Source: Heligmosomoides polygyrus polygyrus (lineage: Eukaryota > Nematoda > Chromadorea > Rhabditida > Heligmosomidae). From it: a stretch of DNA of 64,000 nt. Below are positions 22,905-34,986 of this stretch, piece by piece. Made by a program: the position numbers and the translations under genes. Position 1 is the stretch's first letter. Each line of letters opens with the position of its first letter. The stretch spans positions 54,606,676-54,670,675 of the forward strand of contig OX377205.1 of assembly GCA_947396885.1 (NCBI GenBank), in the 5' to 3' direction. Below the pieces are notes generated by a model. It was not told the origin of the DNA, made no database searches, and saw only the letters and a program-made list of their open reading frames with translations.

Positions 22905-23045
22905 AAATAATGTGCGTAACATTTGTGCGCGGCCTTACTACGAATCTTCGATATGCAGTAATAAAGAAAGGCATTCATCACAGATTTTCAAAAAAGATCT
23001 ACAACAAATTGCAGAAAACGAAAGTCATCTTTTTGAAATTGTAAA
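22905..23045 (+). pseudogene. gag continuation after the RTE
   Basis: VTFVRGLTTNLRYAVIKKG followed by a helix with KIYNKLQKTKVIFLKL resembles the fv+GL...lr segment that in gag proteins directly follows the block present at 19740-19800. The frame opens just after the RTE A-run and ends at a stop at 23042-23044. This supports RTE insertion into a pre-existing gag gene. Confidence 0.55.
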
Positions 23046-24739
23046 GCGTCGAGCGCCATCTCGAATGGCCTCACCCTCAATGGCCGCCCTTGTTTGATCA
23101 TGAAGACCGAGGTACAGAGCCCGCTCTAGGCCCAACCTCGAGTGAGGGTGATGAGGTCAGAAGCACCAATATCGCCCAAACTTTGCGCCTGGGGGTTATT
23201 TAGGATGCTAATCACGAATCTGACATCAGTTTTTAACTTACTTAACCTGGAAGTCAACAATTCTCACCTTTCCACTTTAAAAGAGCTTGATGAACGTAAA
23301 CGACATGCCTTTGCTCAAAAATGCGTTGGAAGTGGGAATAAAGGAACGATAAATCGCAAAATGCAAAAACAATGGCGAATCAAACCCACAACCTTGTTCC
23401 TGTGAAGCTACAACACTATCACTAGGCCAACCGACCGCATTGGGTTGAGCAGCATGGCGTCATGAACTTCGTTCTCACGCGTCCACACGCTTCTTTCGGC
23501 CACAGAAGAGCATTTCAAAAAAAAACTAACTATGGTTTTGGACTCTCCACACGGGACCCTACATCCTGTAAAAATTCCACCGCAAAAGCTCACCGCCACT
23601 TTGGAGGCTCTCCATGTGAGACATGAACCCAAAGTGGTCACAACAAACCATCAACCCAGATCGAGAGAAACTACGAAGCCCTGTACAAAGGATCGATTGA
23701 AAAGCAGAATAATCTAGAACCCAATCACTAAATTTGAGCCATTGGCAAGAAATCACTAGATGCAATCAGAAGGGCAGCAGAAAGATGATCTCAGCAGTGA
23801 GAGAAAAGGAAGCTTAGCCACGAAGTAGGAGGAGAGCCAGACACAGGTGCTCGACGTGGGCGTTCGAATAAGAGACACCTACATATATGGAAATACAACA
23901 GCTAACTTCGTTAGGATTCTATGCATTCTAATTTGCTACTGTTTAACAATACACTCGTTCGAGCGAACAATCCAGCCGTCATTATCATGCTGGAGCCACT
24001 CCTCTTTGAATCGTGAAGTACCGCACTGCAATGGCAATGCAGACCATAAGAAGGATAGCAGCAAACACGTCGTCGAACAAGCCAATTTAAAGGAGACGTC
24101 GGACGTGTCTCGTCCAACTATTATTAATACTATAAATAGATAAAAATATATAAATATATATTAGCACATTCCTTCTTCTACGCGAAAAACGCTTTTCGCA
24201 GTCATCTCGTCCAATTTCGTCGCGCAGTTGTCGCGGTCCGAATGCTTCTGACAGGGACGGCTAGTGACTCGGGCTGGAGCGAGGGTGTGTGTCGGCGACG
24301 TCGACTGCGCAAAGGAAAGAGACATGAGATGAGGATGAGACAAGTCTGTTGTCTCCTGGTAGGGAAGTGGGAGCGGTTGCTAACAAAGTGCGGACAAAAT
24401 GAGACCCAATCTGTTTCAAATGAGTGAAGAGAAACGGTAAAGGATCTGATAACGGAAATTCGGAAGCAAATGTTTCTAAGTTTCTACTGGAGGGGGGATG
24501 AGCGCACTAATTCGTAGCTTTTTCTTTAATTCTAACTTTGCACTACACATGACCGTCACCAACTCACTTGTCATAGTTTACGCGTAATGCCATTGGCAAG
24601 CGCCCTTTAGCAAACCCTAAAGAACTCCGTATTTCTCCAGTGTGCAAGCAGAAGCAGAGACATTTTACTGCTTCCTTTTCTTCCAAGCGCCTCCACTATA
24701 AAAAGCAGAAATTTCATGTGAGTGTACTTTAATTATTAC
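23046..24739. other. mostly unassigned; one dispersed-repeat word
   Basis: Around 23190-23240 the sequence GGGGTTATTTAGGATGCTAA with CACGAATCTGACATC is a diverged unit of the repeat seen at 49900-50130. Otherwise there are only short frames with no recognisable family and an AT-rich patch at 24120-24170. Confidence 0.4.
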
Positions 24740-24744
24740 CTCTT

Positions 24745-25010
24745 ATTTCGAGAATGAGACGACTGATCACTCTCATTGACCTGCCGCAGCGCGCCGTATT
24801 TGGTGAAACGGACATCCGTATCGTGTTCAGCATCCCAAAACCTCCCTTGGCGAAGTTTGAACCAAACCGGTGATTCTGACCCAACCACCCTAGTTGTCGA
24901 TGTGTGTGGTCTCGGTGAAACGGAGGTCGGGTTCGTGTTCAGCATCCCACAAAAACCCCCTAGGCGAAGCCTCAGCCAGATCGGTGCTTCGAAATAATTT
25001 TATTAGAGGT
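24745..25010. repeat. two-unit tandem repeat, period 112 bp
   Basis: GTGAAACGGA at 24803 recurs at 24915; GTGTTCAGCATCCCA, GGCGAAG and a CAGATCGGTG/CAAACCGGTG block repeat with the same offset. The unit also contains TGATTCTGACCCAACCACCC, which resembles the GTGACCCTGACACAACCACC of 50580-50600, linking it to the repeat around the assembly gap. Confidence 0.75.
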
Positions 25011-25590
25011 GCGTCTCAAATTGGGACGCAGTGATCGACGCCATGAAAGTCAACGTGTTAAAGAATACGGATGTGTCCTCTTGGCCACTACGACCACGAA
25101 CACTTTCTCATCTCATCCCGTCTTCAAAGTAATTGTCACGAAGACAATGTTTATGAAAAGAGGACGTCGTGGTCGCAATTCGAGGTTTGGCGAAGCCGCT
25201 GAAAATTACAAGGGCCGGTCACGCAACGTGTTCTACTATCAACCGTTGGATGGCAGGCGTAACCTACAGAGTTCCGCGGGATATCCTAAGAATACAAGTA
25301 TGCATAGCAACGCGTTGGTCGAAATTCTTCGTGAAGGAACTGAAAAAGCGGTATCACGCTCTTCTTGCCCCTGAGTGAGCGGGATCCAAGGAAAATCTGG
25401 CACGCGATGAGCACTAATGACTTCGATAATCGGCAGGTGACAGGTAGCAGGTGAATTGTTTTCTTGTTTATCGTTTGTAATTGACAGCTTACAAAACATT
25501 TATTTGCCATCTGATTATCACAAGACATGTTTGCACGGTCGAGAATTCGATTTCCAAACTGTGTACTTCTTGCACTTCTACTTTCAAGAA
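25011..25590. other. unassigned, possible LINE tail
   Basis: Two overlapping frames (25009-25374 and 25169-25378) end in RWSKFFVKELKKRYHALLAP, loosely like the basic C-terminus of RTE-type polyproteins (RW.D.. followed by basic helix), but this is too weak to assign. Confidence 0.3.
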
Positions 25591-25594
25591 TAAA

Positions 25595-28185
25595 ATAGGT
25601 GGCGATTTCCTCCATAAGGTATCGCTGGAAACTGCTTGCTCTGCGACCTCATCCGAGCACGGACATTCGAATGCAGGCGGCAAGCCGTTGTGACAGGCCG
25701 GCCTATGAAGATCTCATAACACATCACATGGTTGATAACGGCATGTGATTGTCGAGACAGGGCCACTGGGTCCGCCGGAGCCAACGCGCACTCGCAAAGC
25801 CCGGAGAGTGTGAGAAATATGCGAGTGTCTCTGATGAGAGGACGACATCGGGAGTAGGGGCGACTGAGCTAGTCTTAAGGTTCCGTAACGTAAATGTGAC
25901 CCGCTTGGCTTCGCAGAATGTGGGTGTGTTTCCGCTCGTGGGAGTTGGTAGAAGCACTCGAGCGAAGAAGAGTTGACTTCTGTGCAGTGCAGGAGACGCG
26001 TTGGTCCTGCTGCAAGTCAAAGGACATATGCTGAAGCCTTGAAGCCATTCTGTGCGGTAGTCCCAGGACCACCAGCGTTGTTGGTGCGTTTGTCTCCGAG
26101 AGTCTCAGAGACGCAACCGCAAGCGTGGAACGTTTAAATGACCACGTAATGAAGGTCGTTGTCTCTGCTGAACAGCGAATTTATCTTTTCTTCTCTGCGC
26201 ACCGTCCGCAGTCCGCAGTCAGTCTGCTCTGAGAGCGCCAAGGATGCGTTTTGGGCCCTCCTTGATGGGAGGCAACAGAGGTGCTGTCAGAAGACGCTGT
26301 CATTATCACAGGTGACCCCAACGATCATGTTGGAACGGCGAAAGATGGTCACAGCTGCCATGGCGGTTTCGGTTATGGGTGCGTAACGCTGATGGTGAGC
26401 GAATCCTTGAGTATGCGGATTCGCATAACCTCATTATTGCAAACATCGTTTTTCGAAAGCGCCTTTCTATAGCGGGAGTACCAAGGCACAGATCGATTTC
26501 ATCCCTGGTAAGCATCACGATCGACGGCTGGTCACAGATGCGAAGGTTGTGCCGTACGAAACTATACCCTCAAAGCACTGTTCGTTGCACCCTTATGTCC
26601 ACTCCTCCAAGGTTGAGCCAGGTCGAGCGATGCGGTCCAGCTAGGATCAAATGGTGGCGGTTGAAATAAAAATAAACAGCTGTTGTTTCTCGCATGCGGT
26701 TGCCGACGGTCACCAAGATGGAAACCTGCAACCGATATGATACTGCAAGGTGCACGTTCCGAAATAGGCATGAGAAGACTGGGCGACTTAAGATCGAGTA
26801 GCAGGCATGGCTGTGAACTGATAACATCAAGGGAAAAGTCCGAGGGAAGAAAATTTTATATTATTTTTCGGCCACAAGATATACGGGAAGTGGTATATGT
26901 ACCAAGCGGCGCAGCAAGCACCTTAGAAAGCCCTTGCCGTTGCGACAGCCGCGTATTATGATGACGTCAACAAGAAACTCTACACCCGCGATGGTGAACG
27001 ACATCTTCTTTACTGGTTTGAGAAAGCACACCATCACTAGATCGAGGACACCGAGAAACTCTTCTGCATCAGCGATGAGAACGGCCATTTAGTGACAAAC
27101 CGCAGGACCGCAATGGATCGATGGCGTGGCTACTTCGAGAAAATATCGACAAATCTTTCCCATCCTGTATAGAAAATCACCGTGGAGAGACGGAAGCGGG
27201 TCTCGACGACTTTGGAGCCAACCTATGGAAGTCGAGATGCACGCACTCTGCTGGGTTGCTAACGAAGTTTTTCAACCTGGTTGTTATGGAAAAAAGGTAC
27301 CTGGTAGTCGAAAGGAAAGCACGACGATCCCAATTTCCAATAAGGGCAGCCCTGCGATCTGCACGAAATATCGTCCAATTCGCTTGGTATCACACAGCAT
27401 GAAAATCTTCGAGCGAATTGCAGATTGACTATTAGATTATTCGCGATAACGTCCAGCTTTCCACCAACCAATGTGGCTTCGTAGTGGACAGTGGCACCAT
27501 CGATGCCATACATGCTGCTCGTCTTCTTGTAGAAGGACATCGTGAATAGCAGAAATCGCTGCACATAGCTTTTCTCGACTTAGATTAAGCATACGGCTGG
27601 ATGGCATATGGCCCACCTTACGCGGCGTTCCAAAGATCTTATTGAGTGGGGCAGCATGCTTTACTCTTTCCCAAAAGGTAAAGTGCGAGCGTCGGTGTCC
27701 AGCAAGACACTTCGCTTTTCCCGCTCCTTTTCAATGTCGCAATGAATTCCATTCCGAGGGATCCCTGGATTCTGCTTTATGCAGATGACGTAATACTTTC
27801 CAGCGACGACAAAGCCAAACTTGAACGACAAGTACAGTGCCCGCTCGTTGTGACCGCTTGGTGATGTTAGGGCTCAAGGTAAACGTCAGAAAATCCGTAC
27901 TTGACGAGAGATGTGAACGAGGTAGGCCCATTAAGACCAATGGCACTGCAATCGTACGGACAACAAAGGTCAAGTACCATGGATCTGCAACCGTGTCTGG
28001 TGGTACTACGACGTTCGAGGTGAACTCGAGGTAGCGCAGCGTGGTCTAAATAGCGCTCGATGACAGGCGTTCTATGTGCCAGAACACCTTAGATCTAAGA
28101 ACACTTTAACATTTGCAGTGCGTGTAAATCGAAGATCTACAGAGCTTTCATTGGCCAGTAGCGATGTACGGTACTAATAGTAAGT
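25595..28185 (+). mobile_element. RTE-type LINE, copy 2, strongly decayed
   Basis: Collinear with copy 1: leader with GACAGGCCGGCCTATGAAGA, endonuclease blocks VTRLASQNVG near 25900, CAVQETRW near 25985 (the catalytic glutamate that copy 1 has lost), SCHGGFGYG near 26350 and NADGERILEYADSHNL at 26382; RT blocks KIFERIAD near 27405, a YADDVILS-type motif C near 27780 and VKYHGSATVSGG near 27970. It stops at about 28185 within VAMYG, where a CR1-like LINE begins. Every domain is broken by stops and indels. Confidence 0.8.
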
Positions 28186-28189
28186 GCTG

Positions 28190-29340
28190 ATCAAGACCTC
28201 CCTGTCTGGAAGGACATTTGTAGTACGTGTAAACTCTATTTTTCTACTCCAGACAACTCTGCAGTGGAGTTCCACAAGGCGATGTCTCTCCAGTACTCAT
28301 CAACATTTTTACTTTTAAACTTCCCTCAATCATTTCTGTGAACAGGGTTATGTGCTCAGGGTTTGCTGACGATTTTAAATTGTATTGCCCGATTACCTCT
28401 GTAGATGACGATAATTCTACAAAACGCTCTCAACAGCGTCGTTGAGTGGGCTAAAGAGTGGAAACTGCCTCTTTTTAAAGAAGAAAAAACAAAAATATTG
28501 AGACTAGGTAAGCGGCTCTTGAATTTTGAATACACTATAGAAGGAGTACAATGACGAGAGGTTGGGGAAATAATGGATCTAGTGTTCTTGATAAAACACG
28601 ATCTCATCATCAGTTTCGATGCTCACTGCCAGCTTATAGCAGCAAAAGCGGCTGAGACGGTGCTCAATATGTTCCAAACCCTAAGTACAACGATTTCTTC
28701 TGCACTTGTCGAAGCCACAAAACATCTATCAGACCTTTGCTGAAATATGGCACAGTTATTTTTAATCCTTACAAGGTAAAATCTATAACTGCGATGGAAA
28801 AGGACAGAAAAGTTTTACTCGTAAGGTGTTCATTATGTCTAATCGTAAGTTGTAAGGGATTCCCGTACTATAATATTCCCAGCAGCACAATGCGAATGTG
28901 CTAGGCTTGTCTTCCTATCTCATAGGAGGAGAAGGTTTGACCTAACCACAGTCTACAAGGTTCTATACGGATATTATAGACTTAATTCTTTCTTTAAGCT
29001 GAGAGCACCTACCACCAGAGGACGCCCGGTGAAATTATCCGTTCCCAGGGCTAAACGGAATGAGAAATTAGATTTCTTCGTGAATAGAGCTAGCACCGAG
29101 TTCGACAAACTGCTAAGGTTAGGCATTGATGCAGACAAAGTCGGCGATTTCAAAGGGAAACTTGACAGGCTTGATTTGTCCTAAGGAGATTCATATCGTG
29201 GCATATCTTTCTTACAACCTCTACAATTTCTGTTCTTATACTTGAGTAGATATCGTTATGCTTGTTGTGTTGTGTAAGAGGAAATGTTTTGTTGTTGTTA
29301 TGTGTTCTCACACGGATATCCCGTGAAATAAATAATAACA
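28190..29340 (+). mobile_element. 5'-truncated CR1-like LINE
   Basis: Begins within the RT: LSGRTFVVRVN near 28195, SGVPQGDVSPVL (motif B) at about 28266-28301 and CSGFADDFKLY (motif C with both aspartates) at about 28357-28390. Then come the thumb block KEWKLPLFKEEKTK, the C-terminal CARLVFLSHRRRRFDLTTVYKVLYG region near 28900-28970 and a final frame ending at about 29183. The 3' end is AAATAAATAATAAC (about 29326-29340). 5' truncation with a simple 3' tail is typical of LINE insertion. It is a different copy from the LINE at 31-35 kb but shares its architecture. Confidence 0.85.
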
Positions 29341-29344
29341 AGTG

Positions 29345-30433
29345 GTCCGTCCTGCCTACCGGTGCGCCTCGCACTTGCGCTCTTCGCGCGATGCTGCAGA
29401 ATTACTAAGGCCTATGTTATACTTCACCGACAACAGCGTCGCCGAGGTATAACATAGGCCTAAGCTAAGGACAATCACATCAAGTTAGCTGCTCTAATTA
29501 TGCAGCTTTTTTCCTCTCTAGCAGAACAAAATGTAATATTTGAAAACCTTATTATGTTCCAACTTGCTCTCCTTCTTAAATATTATGTAAGTGGTTAGTG
29601 AGTAGTTTTGTGGTTTGAAGCCATCTAGAGCACCCCCCTCACCACCACCACCACTACGCTCAACATCGGCATTACCTCCAGGCGGTTCAGTGATGTCGAT
29701 GCTTGTGCTCGTCAGTGATTTCGTCTCCTAGGTGCTTTGGCAACCCTCCTGATGCCGCACAGCAAGGTGCCCCACTTCCCTCCAAAAAAGGATGACTGCA
29801 GACGCCTTCAATCCTCATCCTCGAAAGGCCAGCCTAAGGCAAAAATCGACATTTTCTATAGATACTGAGCGTCTAACCGATTTTGGTCAGACGACGAAAA
29901 TTCTTTTTGTCACAAACAAGGATTCGCACCTAATGCTATGCCGAGAAGAATTTTTTCACGAGGGGCCGCAACAGCATTGTCCCCCACTACTTGCCGCCTT
30001 ACCGGAACTCATCTCCAATTTCTGGTACTGTTCAGCACTACCGGGACCCCTGACAGGACCTGCGATCCCCCATTACTGATACTGGTTCCCCTCAATGATC
30101 CACCATGGCAGACGACGCACTCGGTAAGTCTTCTGAACCCCAAGACACGTTGTGCGTCGTGCTCTGCACGTCTTCTGAATCCCCAGGAATGTTAGAAGAC
30201 ATCTGGGTATTTTCCGCCATTTTCGCGCCCCTTAGTTTGCGCCCCGATAACTTCCACCCTACTTCCCCTATTTTCTCCGATCGACAGCTTTCAGCGGATT
30301 ATAATATAGTAATACAAAGTGTAGTAATAATATATATAATAGAGTATAAAATAATATAGTAATAATACATCCAGCTCTGAAGCTCCCAGGCACGTAGAAG
30401 ACGTCTGGTTATTGTCCGCTATTTTCGCACCAC
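29345..30433 (+). repeat. dispersed repeat X, copy X2
   Basis: Shares in order with copy X5 (54830 on) the blocks CGCACTTGCGC..TTCGCGCGATG, CTAAGCTAAGGA, CATCAAGTTAGCTGCTCTA, CCCCCATTA and CTCA.TGATCCACC, a run of GTCTTCTGAA and GGCACGT-type minisatellite units near 30110-30200, then GTCTGGGTATTTTCC.CTATTTTCG. The part near 29790-29960 also matches the inverse of 39740-39890. Two insertions are nested: a Harbinger-like MITE at 29409 and a SINE at 30434. No coding content is recognised. Confidence 0.7.
29409..29460. mobile_element. Harbinger-like palindromic MITE, copy 2
   Basis: A 52-bp perfect-ended palindrome, GGCCTATGTTATACTTC...GAGGTATAACATAGGCC, flanked by TAA on each side (29406-29408 and 29461-29463). 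The homologous site in repeat X at about 54895 reads CACTAAGCTAAGG, i.e. one TAA and no insert, which is an empty-site proof of insertion. Confidence 0.85.
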
Positions 30434-30722
30434 GGGCGCGTGTAGCGTAGTCGAAGGAGGCGCCGACGGTCGCGTGCACCCGGTACCAGGTTCCTGCTTC
30501 GGATTTTCCGCCCAGGCCAACCAAGCCTTCCATCCCTCCGGGATCGGCGAATTGGTACCAGACGTGTCTGGGAAGGATAGAGCGCTGACTTGTTCATCGG
30601 CTGGCCACCGCAAGTCATTGTATGGCCAAATGCGCATTCATATCGCCTCCACGACATCCGGTAGAAGTAGAATGCACTGGTGCATCCCAGAAGGGATTGA
30701 GTAACGCCGTCCTTTATCCTTT
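30434..30722 (+). mobile_element. tRNA-derived SINE, copy 2
   Basis: About 290 bp. Head GGGCGCGTGTAGCGTAGTCG holds an A box (TAGCGTAGTCGA, 30443-30454, one base off TRGCNNAGYNGG), and a B-box-like GCTTCGGATTT lies about 50 bases later. The tail is TCCTTTATCCTTT. The 13-bp flanks ATTTTCGCACCAC (30421-30433) and ATTTTCGAACCAC (30723-30735) differ at one base and are the target duplication. Repeat X continues on both sides. Confidence 0.85.
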
Positions 30723-30735
30723 ATTTTCGAACCAC

Positions 30736-31130
30736 GTAGTTTCCCTCCCCCTATTTTTCCCCGATTTTATGAATAATTTCTCCCTTTTCATGACTCATCG
30801 CTTAGTGGATCATATCAACTACTACATAATAATTCACTAAGCAATGAGTCATAAAATAGGATGGAAATTAGTTTTAAAATCGAGGAAGGGGGGAATCGGA
30901 GAGAAAATAGGTACGAAAATTACGGAAAACGCCTAGACGTCTTCTACGAACCTGGACACTTCAGCCTTGAGGGTACTCGAAGTTGCTGAACACGGATCTG
31001 AAGTCCTTTTTTGAAGTGTCGATTGCCATCAATCGATATTGATTAAATTATCGATTTTTTCTGAGGATGTCGTTCAAGCGGTTCAAAAGTTTAGCTTAGA
31101 GGGTTGGCAAGGCCCGAAAATAGCGGAAAA
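30736..31130 (+). repeat. repeat X2 continuation with inverted repeat
   Basis: After the SINE, repeat X resumes with CCCCCTATTTTTCCCCGATTTT. At about 30789-30863 ATGACTCATCGCTTAGTG pairs with CACTAAGCAATGAGTCAT across a short AT-rich loop. From about 30950 the sequence runs in the opposite sense (TTGAAGTGTCGATTGCCATC, ATCGATATTGATTA), matching the inverse of the 125-bp units at 55240-55975. It ends at about 31130 with CGAAAATAGCGGAAAATAT, where the LINE begins. Confidence 0.6.
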
Positions 31131-31331
31131 TATCTACATATACTCATTCCTCTCCTCGCTCCCACAAGGTGCGGCGTTGCTAATATGAGGTTCCGCCGTA
31201 TTTCTGCGTTCGTCTTCTTCCAAGAGCACTTGGCTCCATCGGCATCTCAGAAGAGCAGTCTCTAGTGGCAAGAAGACAAATACTACACGCGGTTTTAATT
31301 TGCCACTTTTAGAGGTGAATTTGCTGTTCTT

Positions 31332-32138
31332 TTGGTTCGCGTTTGTTTGGTTTCCGCCAGTACAATCGATAACATGCCATCTCTTGGTGGTGCCTCGTCT
31401 CTTGCAGTGAACAAGAAAGGAAGATCAATTGAGCCCGAACAAGAGAGCGATCGCCTGCGAGCATTGTTGGAAAGCGGAAAAGTTCCGCACTACGTGAAGA
31501 TGGTTATCGAGCTTCTGATGGAGACCCGAGCCGAAGTCAAAGAGCTGACCAAGAGGAACGCGGAGCTGCTGGAGGAGGTCAAAAGTCTGAGGGAGGAGAA
31601 CACGTTTTTAAGAGAAAAACTGAAGATGCAGCTGTCGGAAGAATCTGTTAGAGAGGATGCTAAGCCTGAGGACAGTGAACACAGGTGATCTATAGTTTTA
31701 TCCAACTTGGTTGAGTCGTCAGCGGCTAGCTCGTTAGCTAGAAATTGTCATGACTTTGACGGTGTTTATAGGATTCTTGATTTCTTAGGTGTTGAATGTA
31801 GGCCTACAGCTGTTTATCGCATGGGGCGACCGCAACGAAACAGGCCAAGGCTGGTAAAGGTTGTGCTCCCTGCCAGCCGATTCCAGGCTGATCCTGTTAG
31901 ACGGGCACCCCGGCTGCGCTTCTTCCCGTTCCAAAGGGGCATTTATCTTCGCCCTTCACTTACTTGGGAGGAGAGGGAGCGCAGGCGGCGTGAACATCTC
32001 AGTAATCGAAGGCTGGGATCTGTTGGCAGTGGAGGAGATGGTTTACTGTCTCCTCACCTGCAGCAGTCACCACCTTCTCAGCCAAGTGTCAGCAGTGGGA
32101 TCGGCTCCTCACAGCTCTACAGTCCTTCGGGAAACTAA
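31332..32138 (+). pseudogene. LINE ORF1, one stop codon from intact
   Basis: A single frame from 31332 (ATG candidates at 31332 and 31374) to 32138 is interrupted only by TGA at 31686-31688. The first part is strongly helical and charged, with a leucine-rich coiled coil at residues about 55-105 (AEVKELTKRNAELLEEVKSL). After the stop the protein continues with FDGVYRILDFLGVE, CRPTAVYRMG and a basic RPRLVKVVLP..RF and RPSLTWEERERRRREH region. This RNA-binding-like module is common in LINE ORF1 proteins, which trimerise and bind element RNA. The tail is Ser/Gln/Pro-rich. The context R-TGA-S is compatible with a CGA to TGA change. Confidence 0.75.
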
Positions 32139-32239
32139 CGAGCTGTCGCAGGAGTTCACGTCCTAAGATTTTGTGCCTTCCTCAAATATAAGGTCATTGG
32201 TGAAGAATTGCAATTTCTTTAGTTTAGCCTTTGTCAGTA

Positions 32240-33345
32240 CAACTACGACGTGGTTTTTATGACGGAAACATGGTTAACTTCGCAAAACGAAATAAATCCT
32301 TTTTTAGAGATAGCCTGTTCTCAATATACAGGGTTACGATGTGATCGAAAACATAAAAAAGCGGAGACCTACTTCTTTTTGTGAAAAATTACTTGTCATA
32401 TATTATAATTTAAATTTCCATGAATCAGCTTGGGATCGGTATGAGCTGCTAGTTCGCGATGTTGGGTTTCATTCCGATTTATTTCGCATTATAGGAGTGT
32501 ATCGAGCACCAAGCTGTGATGTGGCTGGTTCGCTGCAGCTTGCAAAAGCCATCAGTTACTTTTGCGCCTGTTGCTTCCCAAGCATTGTTCTAGGTGATTT
32601 TAATCTTTCGGATTTACGCTCCACGAATTTGTGCCGAATATCAGCTGTCTTTCTTGATTGTTCGAATCTCATGGATTTGAACAGCTAGTATCATCCCCAA
32701 CTAGAGGTGACGCAATGCTGGACCTGGTCTTGTGTAACAAGAAAGACTTTGTTGAGGAAGTGTGTGTTGGTCCACCCTTGGGGAGTAGCGACCATAGTAC
32801 AGTCACCTTTTTGATATCCTTGGATGTAGACCGGCCAACGTTTGAGTGGAGAAGGGATTTTAGTGAACTAAATCACAACGACGTTCAAGATTACCTCGCC
32901 AACGTTGAGTGGATAGGAAGCTTGTACCATCTACACATCGTGAATGATAAGTATGAGACTTTTCTGAGCATTTTGCATCATGTCATTGAAACATTCGTTC
33001 CACTCCGTAAAGTCGAAAAAAGGGAACTCACGCTTCCAAATTACCTCAAAAGAATGGTATGTCAACGGACCTACCTATGTAATATAGCCTCCACACCTAA
33101 TGATCCAACCGACTGGACTAAATATGCTGTATACAGCAAAAAAGTGGACAAAGCTGTGCTCAGATACAACGTGTATCTGGAGAACAAAATCCTCGGATCT
33201 CGTGATATAGACAAATTTTATAGATTTATTAATACCCGCAGTGGATGTATGACAGGCATACCTACCATTTTCGATGATCGGTTTCCCATATTCATCATCT
33301 ATCGGCAAAGCCAATCTACTCGCTTCCCAGTTTCTTACGCACTTT
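32240..33345 (+). pseudogene. LINE ORF2 endonuclease region
   Basis: Blocks in order across frame changes: VVFMTETWLTSQNE (near 32252, catalytic glutamate in TETWL), RIIGVYRAPSCD (about 32489), SIVLGDFNLSDL (about 32583-32618, catalytic D and N of GDFN) and GSSDHSTVTFLI (about 32782, catalytic D and H of SDH). These are the signature motifs of an APE-type LINE endonuclease, all retained at residue level. The frame then continues as the inter-domain linker to 33345 (DKFYRFINTR) before shifting. Frame breaks fall near 32335 and 32680. Confidence 0.8.
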
Positions 33346-34986
33346 GAAAAACGTGCGAATCCGAACTCTCTAACATCTAACACTCAGGATAGGGATGAAG
33401 AGAATTCGGATTCCTTACCGGTTCGTTGTATTCCCCAAATGGACGTTTCTCCGTGGTTCCACAGGGAACAAATCTATGATATTCTCTCAAAATTGTCAAA
33501 ATCGACCTCTATCTCTTCTGACTTCGTTCCTCTAAGCTTTATTAAACAGATTTTAAGACACTTACTTTACCCTTTAGAACATATTTTTAATTTCAGTATT
33601 ATGACATCTGAGGCGCCAAAAAGATGGAAGCACGCTTTCGTTACGCCCATTCCAAAAACGCCTCCTCTAAGTGATCCAAAGAACTATCGTCCTATAAGTA
33701 TTACTTTTGTGTTTGCTAGGACCTTCGAAAAAATCGTCAAAAAACATATTGTTACGCATTTAGAAAAGCACAAGATAATTTCTGATAATCAGTTTGGCTT
33801 TTTGCAAGGAAGGTCTGTAGAAACGTCCATGCTGACGTCCCTTAATGACTGGACTGAAGCTATGGAAACTAAAAATAGAATAGACGTAGTATATCTAGAC
33901 TTTTCAAAGGCGTTCGATAAGGTGCCTGTAGACAAACTATTGCTCAAAATGAACAGTGTCGGAATTCATCCAAGGATAACGGAGTGGACGCACAATTTGC
34001 TTACAGGAAGGACATACCAGGTGAGGGTTGAGGGAGCACTCTCCTCCGTGTTTCTTACACTGGCGTTTCACAAGGCGGAGTGCTCTCACCCCTACTTTTT
34101 TTGCTGTACACTTATGAGGTTCCAGAATCATTCTCGAGGTCGGGGGTGACGTGCAAAATGTACGCTGATGATGTTAAAATATACAGAACAATAAATGAAG
34201 ACCAGGACACCCACTCTGTTCAAGCAACTCTTGACTACATAAGCAGTTGGGCTAACAAGTGGGATCTTCAACTTGCACCAGAGAAATTCTTTCTTACCTT
34301 TAGGAGCGATTAATACGGCAAGAATACCTGTTTATAAGTTACAAAATGTTGATCTAAAGGTGGTTGATGATGTCCGCGATTTAGTTTTCTTAATAACTAA
34401 GAAGCTCAATTTTTACATGCATTATAAGGCCGTGGTCAAAGTGACCAACTGTCGTACATATAACCTCTTCAAGGTTTTAAAAGGCAAAAATCTTGAAACG
34501 CTTTTTCTTGCTTACAAAACATACGTACGACCCGTAGTAAAGTTTGGTACAACGGTTTTCCACCCGGTCAAAAAAAAAGACATTGATATGTTAAAGAGCG
34601 TTCAAAACAATTTCACCCAAAAACTCATAATGAGATGCTTTCGCGTAGATTATTCGCAAATCTCAAACGGCAGAGAAAGAAATAGGATACTTGGACTAAA
34701 ATCTTTGGTGTGTAGAAGGAAGATTGCTGATCTCAAAATGCTGTTCAAGATTCTCACGGGCAAACTCCACATAAGCCCTTCACATTTCTTTGGTGGTCAA
34801 GTAGTAAGAACAAGAAGAAGTAGGCTCCGTCTGCAGGTTCCTATTGCAAAAACCACGATCAGATCTTCATTTTTGACATATAGAGGGCTGCGGGAGCTCA
34901 ACTCTCTGCTTGCGGAAAACGAAAATCTCCTGTCCTTATCCATGCATGTCTTCAAGAAACTGCTGCTGACTAAATTCTGCTGTTGA
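33274..34986 (+). pseudogene. LINE ORF2 reverse transcriptase and C-terminal region
   Basis: Frame 1 (33274-34149) carries VTPIPKTPPLSDPKNYRPIS, DNQFGFLQGRSVETSM and motif A VYLDFSKAFDKVP (aspartate at residue about 209). A frame change near 34070 lies in motif B (GVSQGGVLSPLLF). The next frame (34080-34313) holds motif C CKMYADDVKIY and SSWANKWDLQLAPEK. The last (34273-34986) is the thumb and C-terminal region with ETLFLAYKTYVRPVV and RNRILGLKSLVCRRKIADL. All catalytic aspartates (A and YADD) are present. Confidence 0.85.

Noticed and set aside
24776..24997. 73-codon frame as a small gene
   Set aside because: It spans the two-unit 112-bp tandem repeat and encodes a duplicated peptide as a by-product.
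29345..29410. Helitron 3' end (hairpin followed by CTAA) in repeat X
   Set aside because: Similarity between copies continues past the putative end, so the terminus is not there; the Helitron idea is kept only as a hypothesis.
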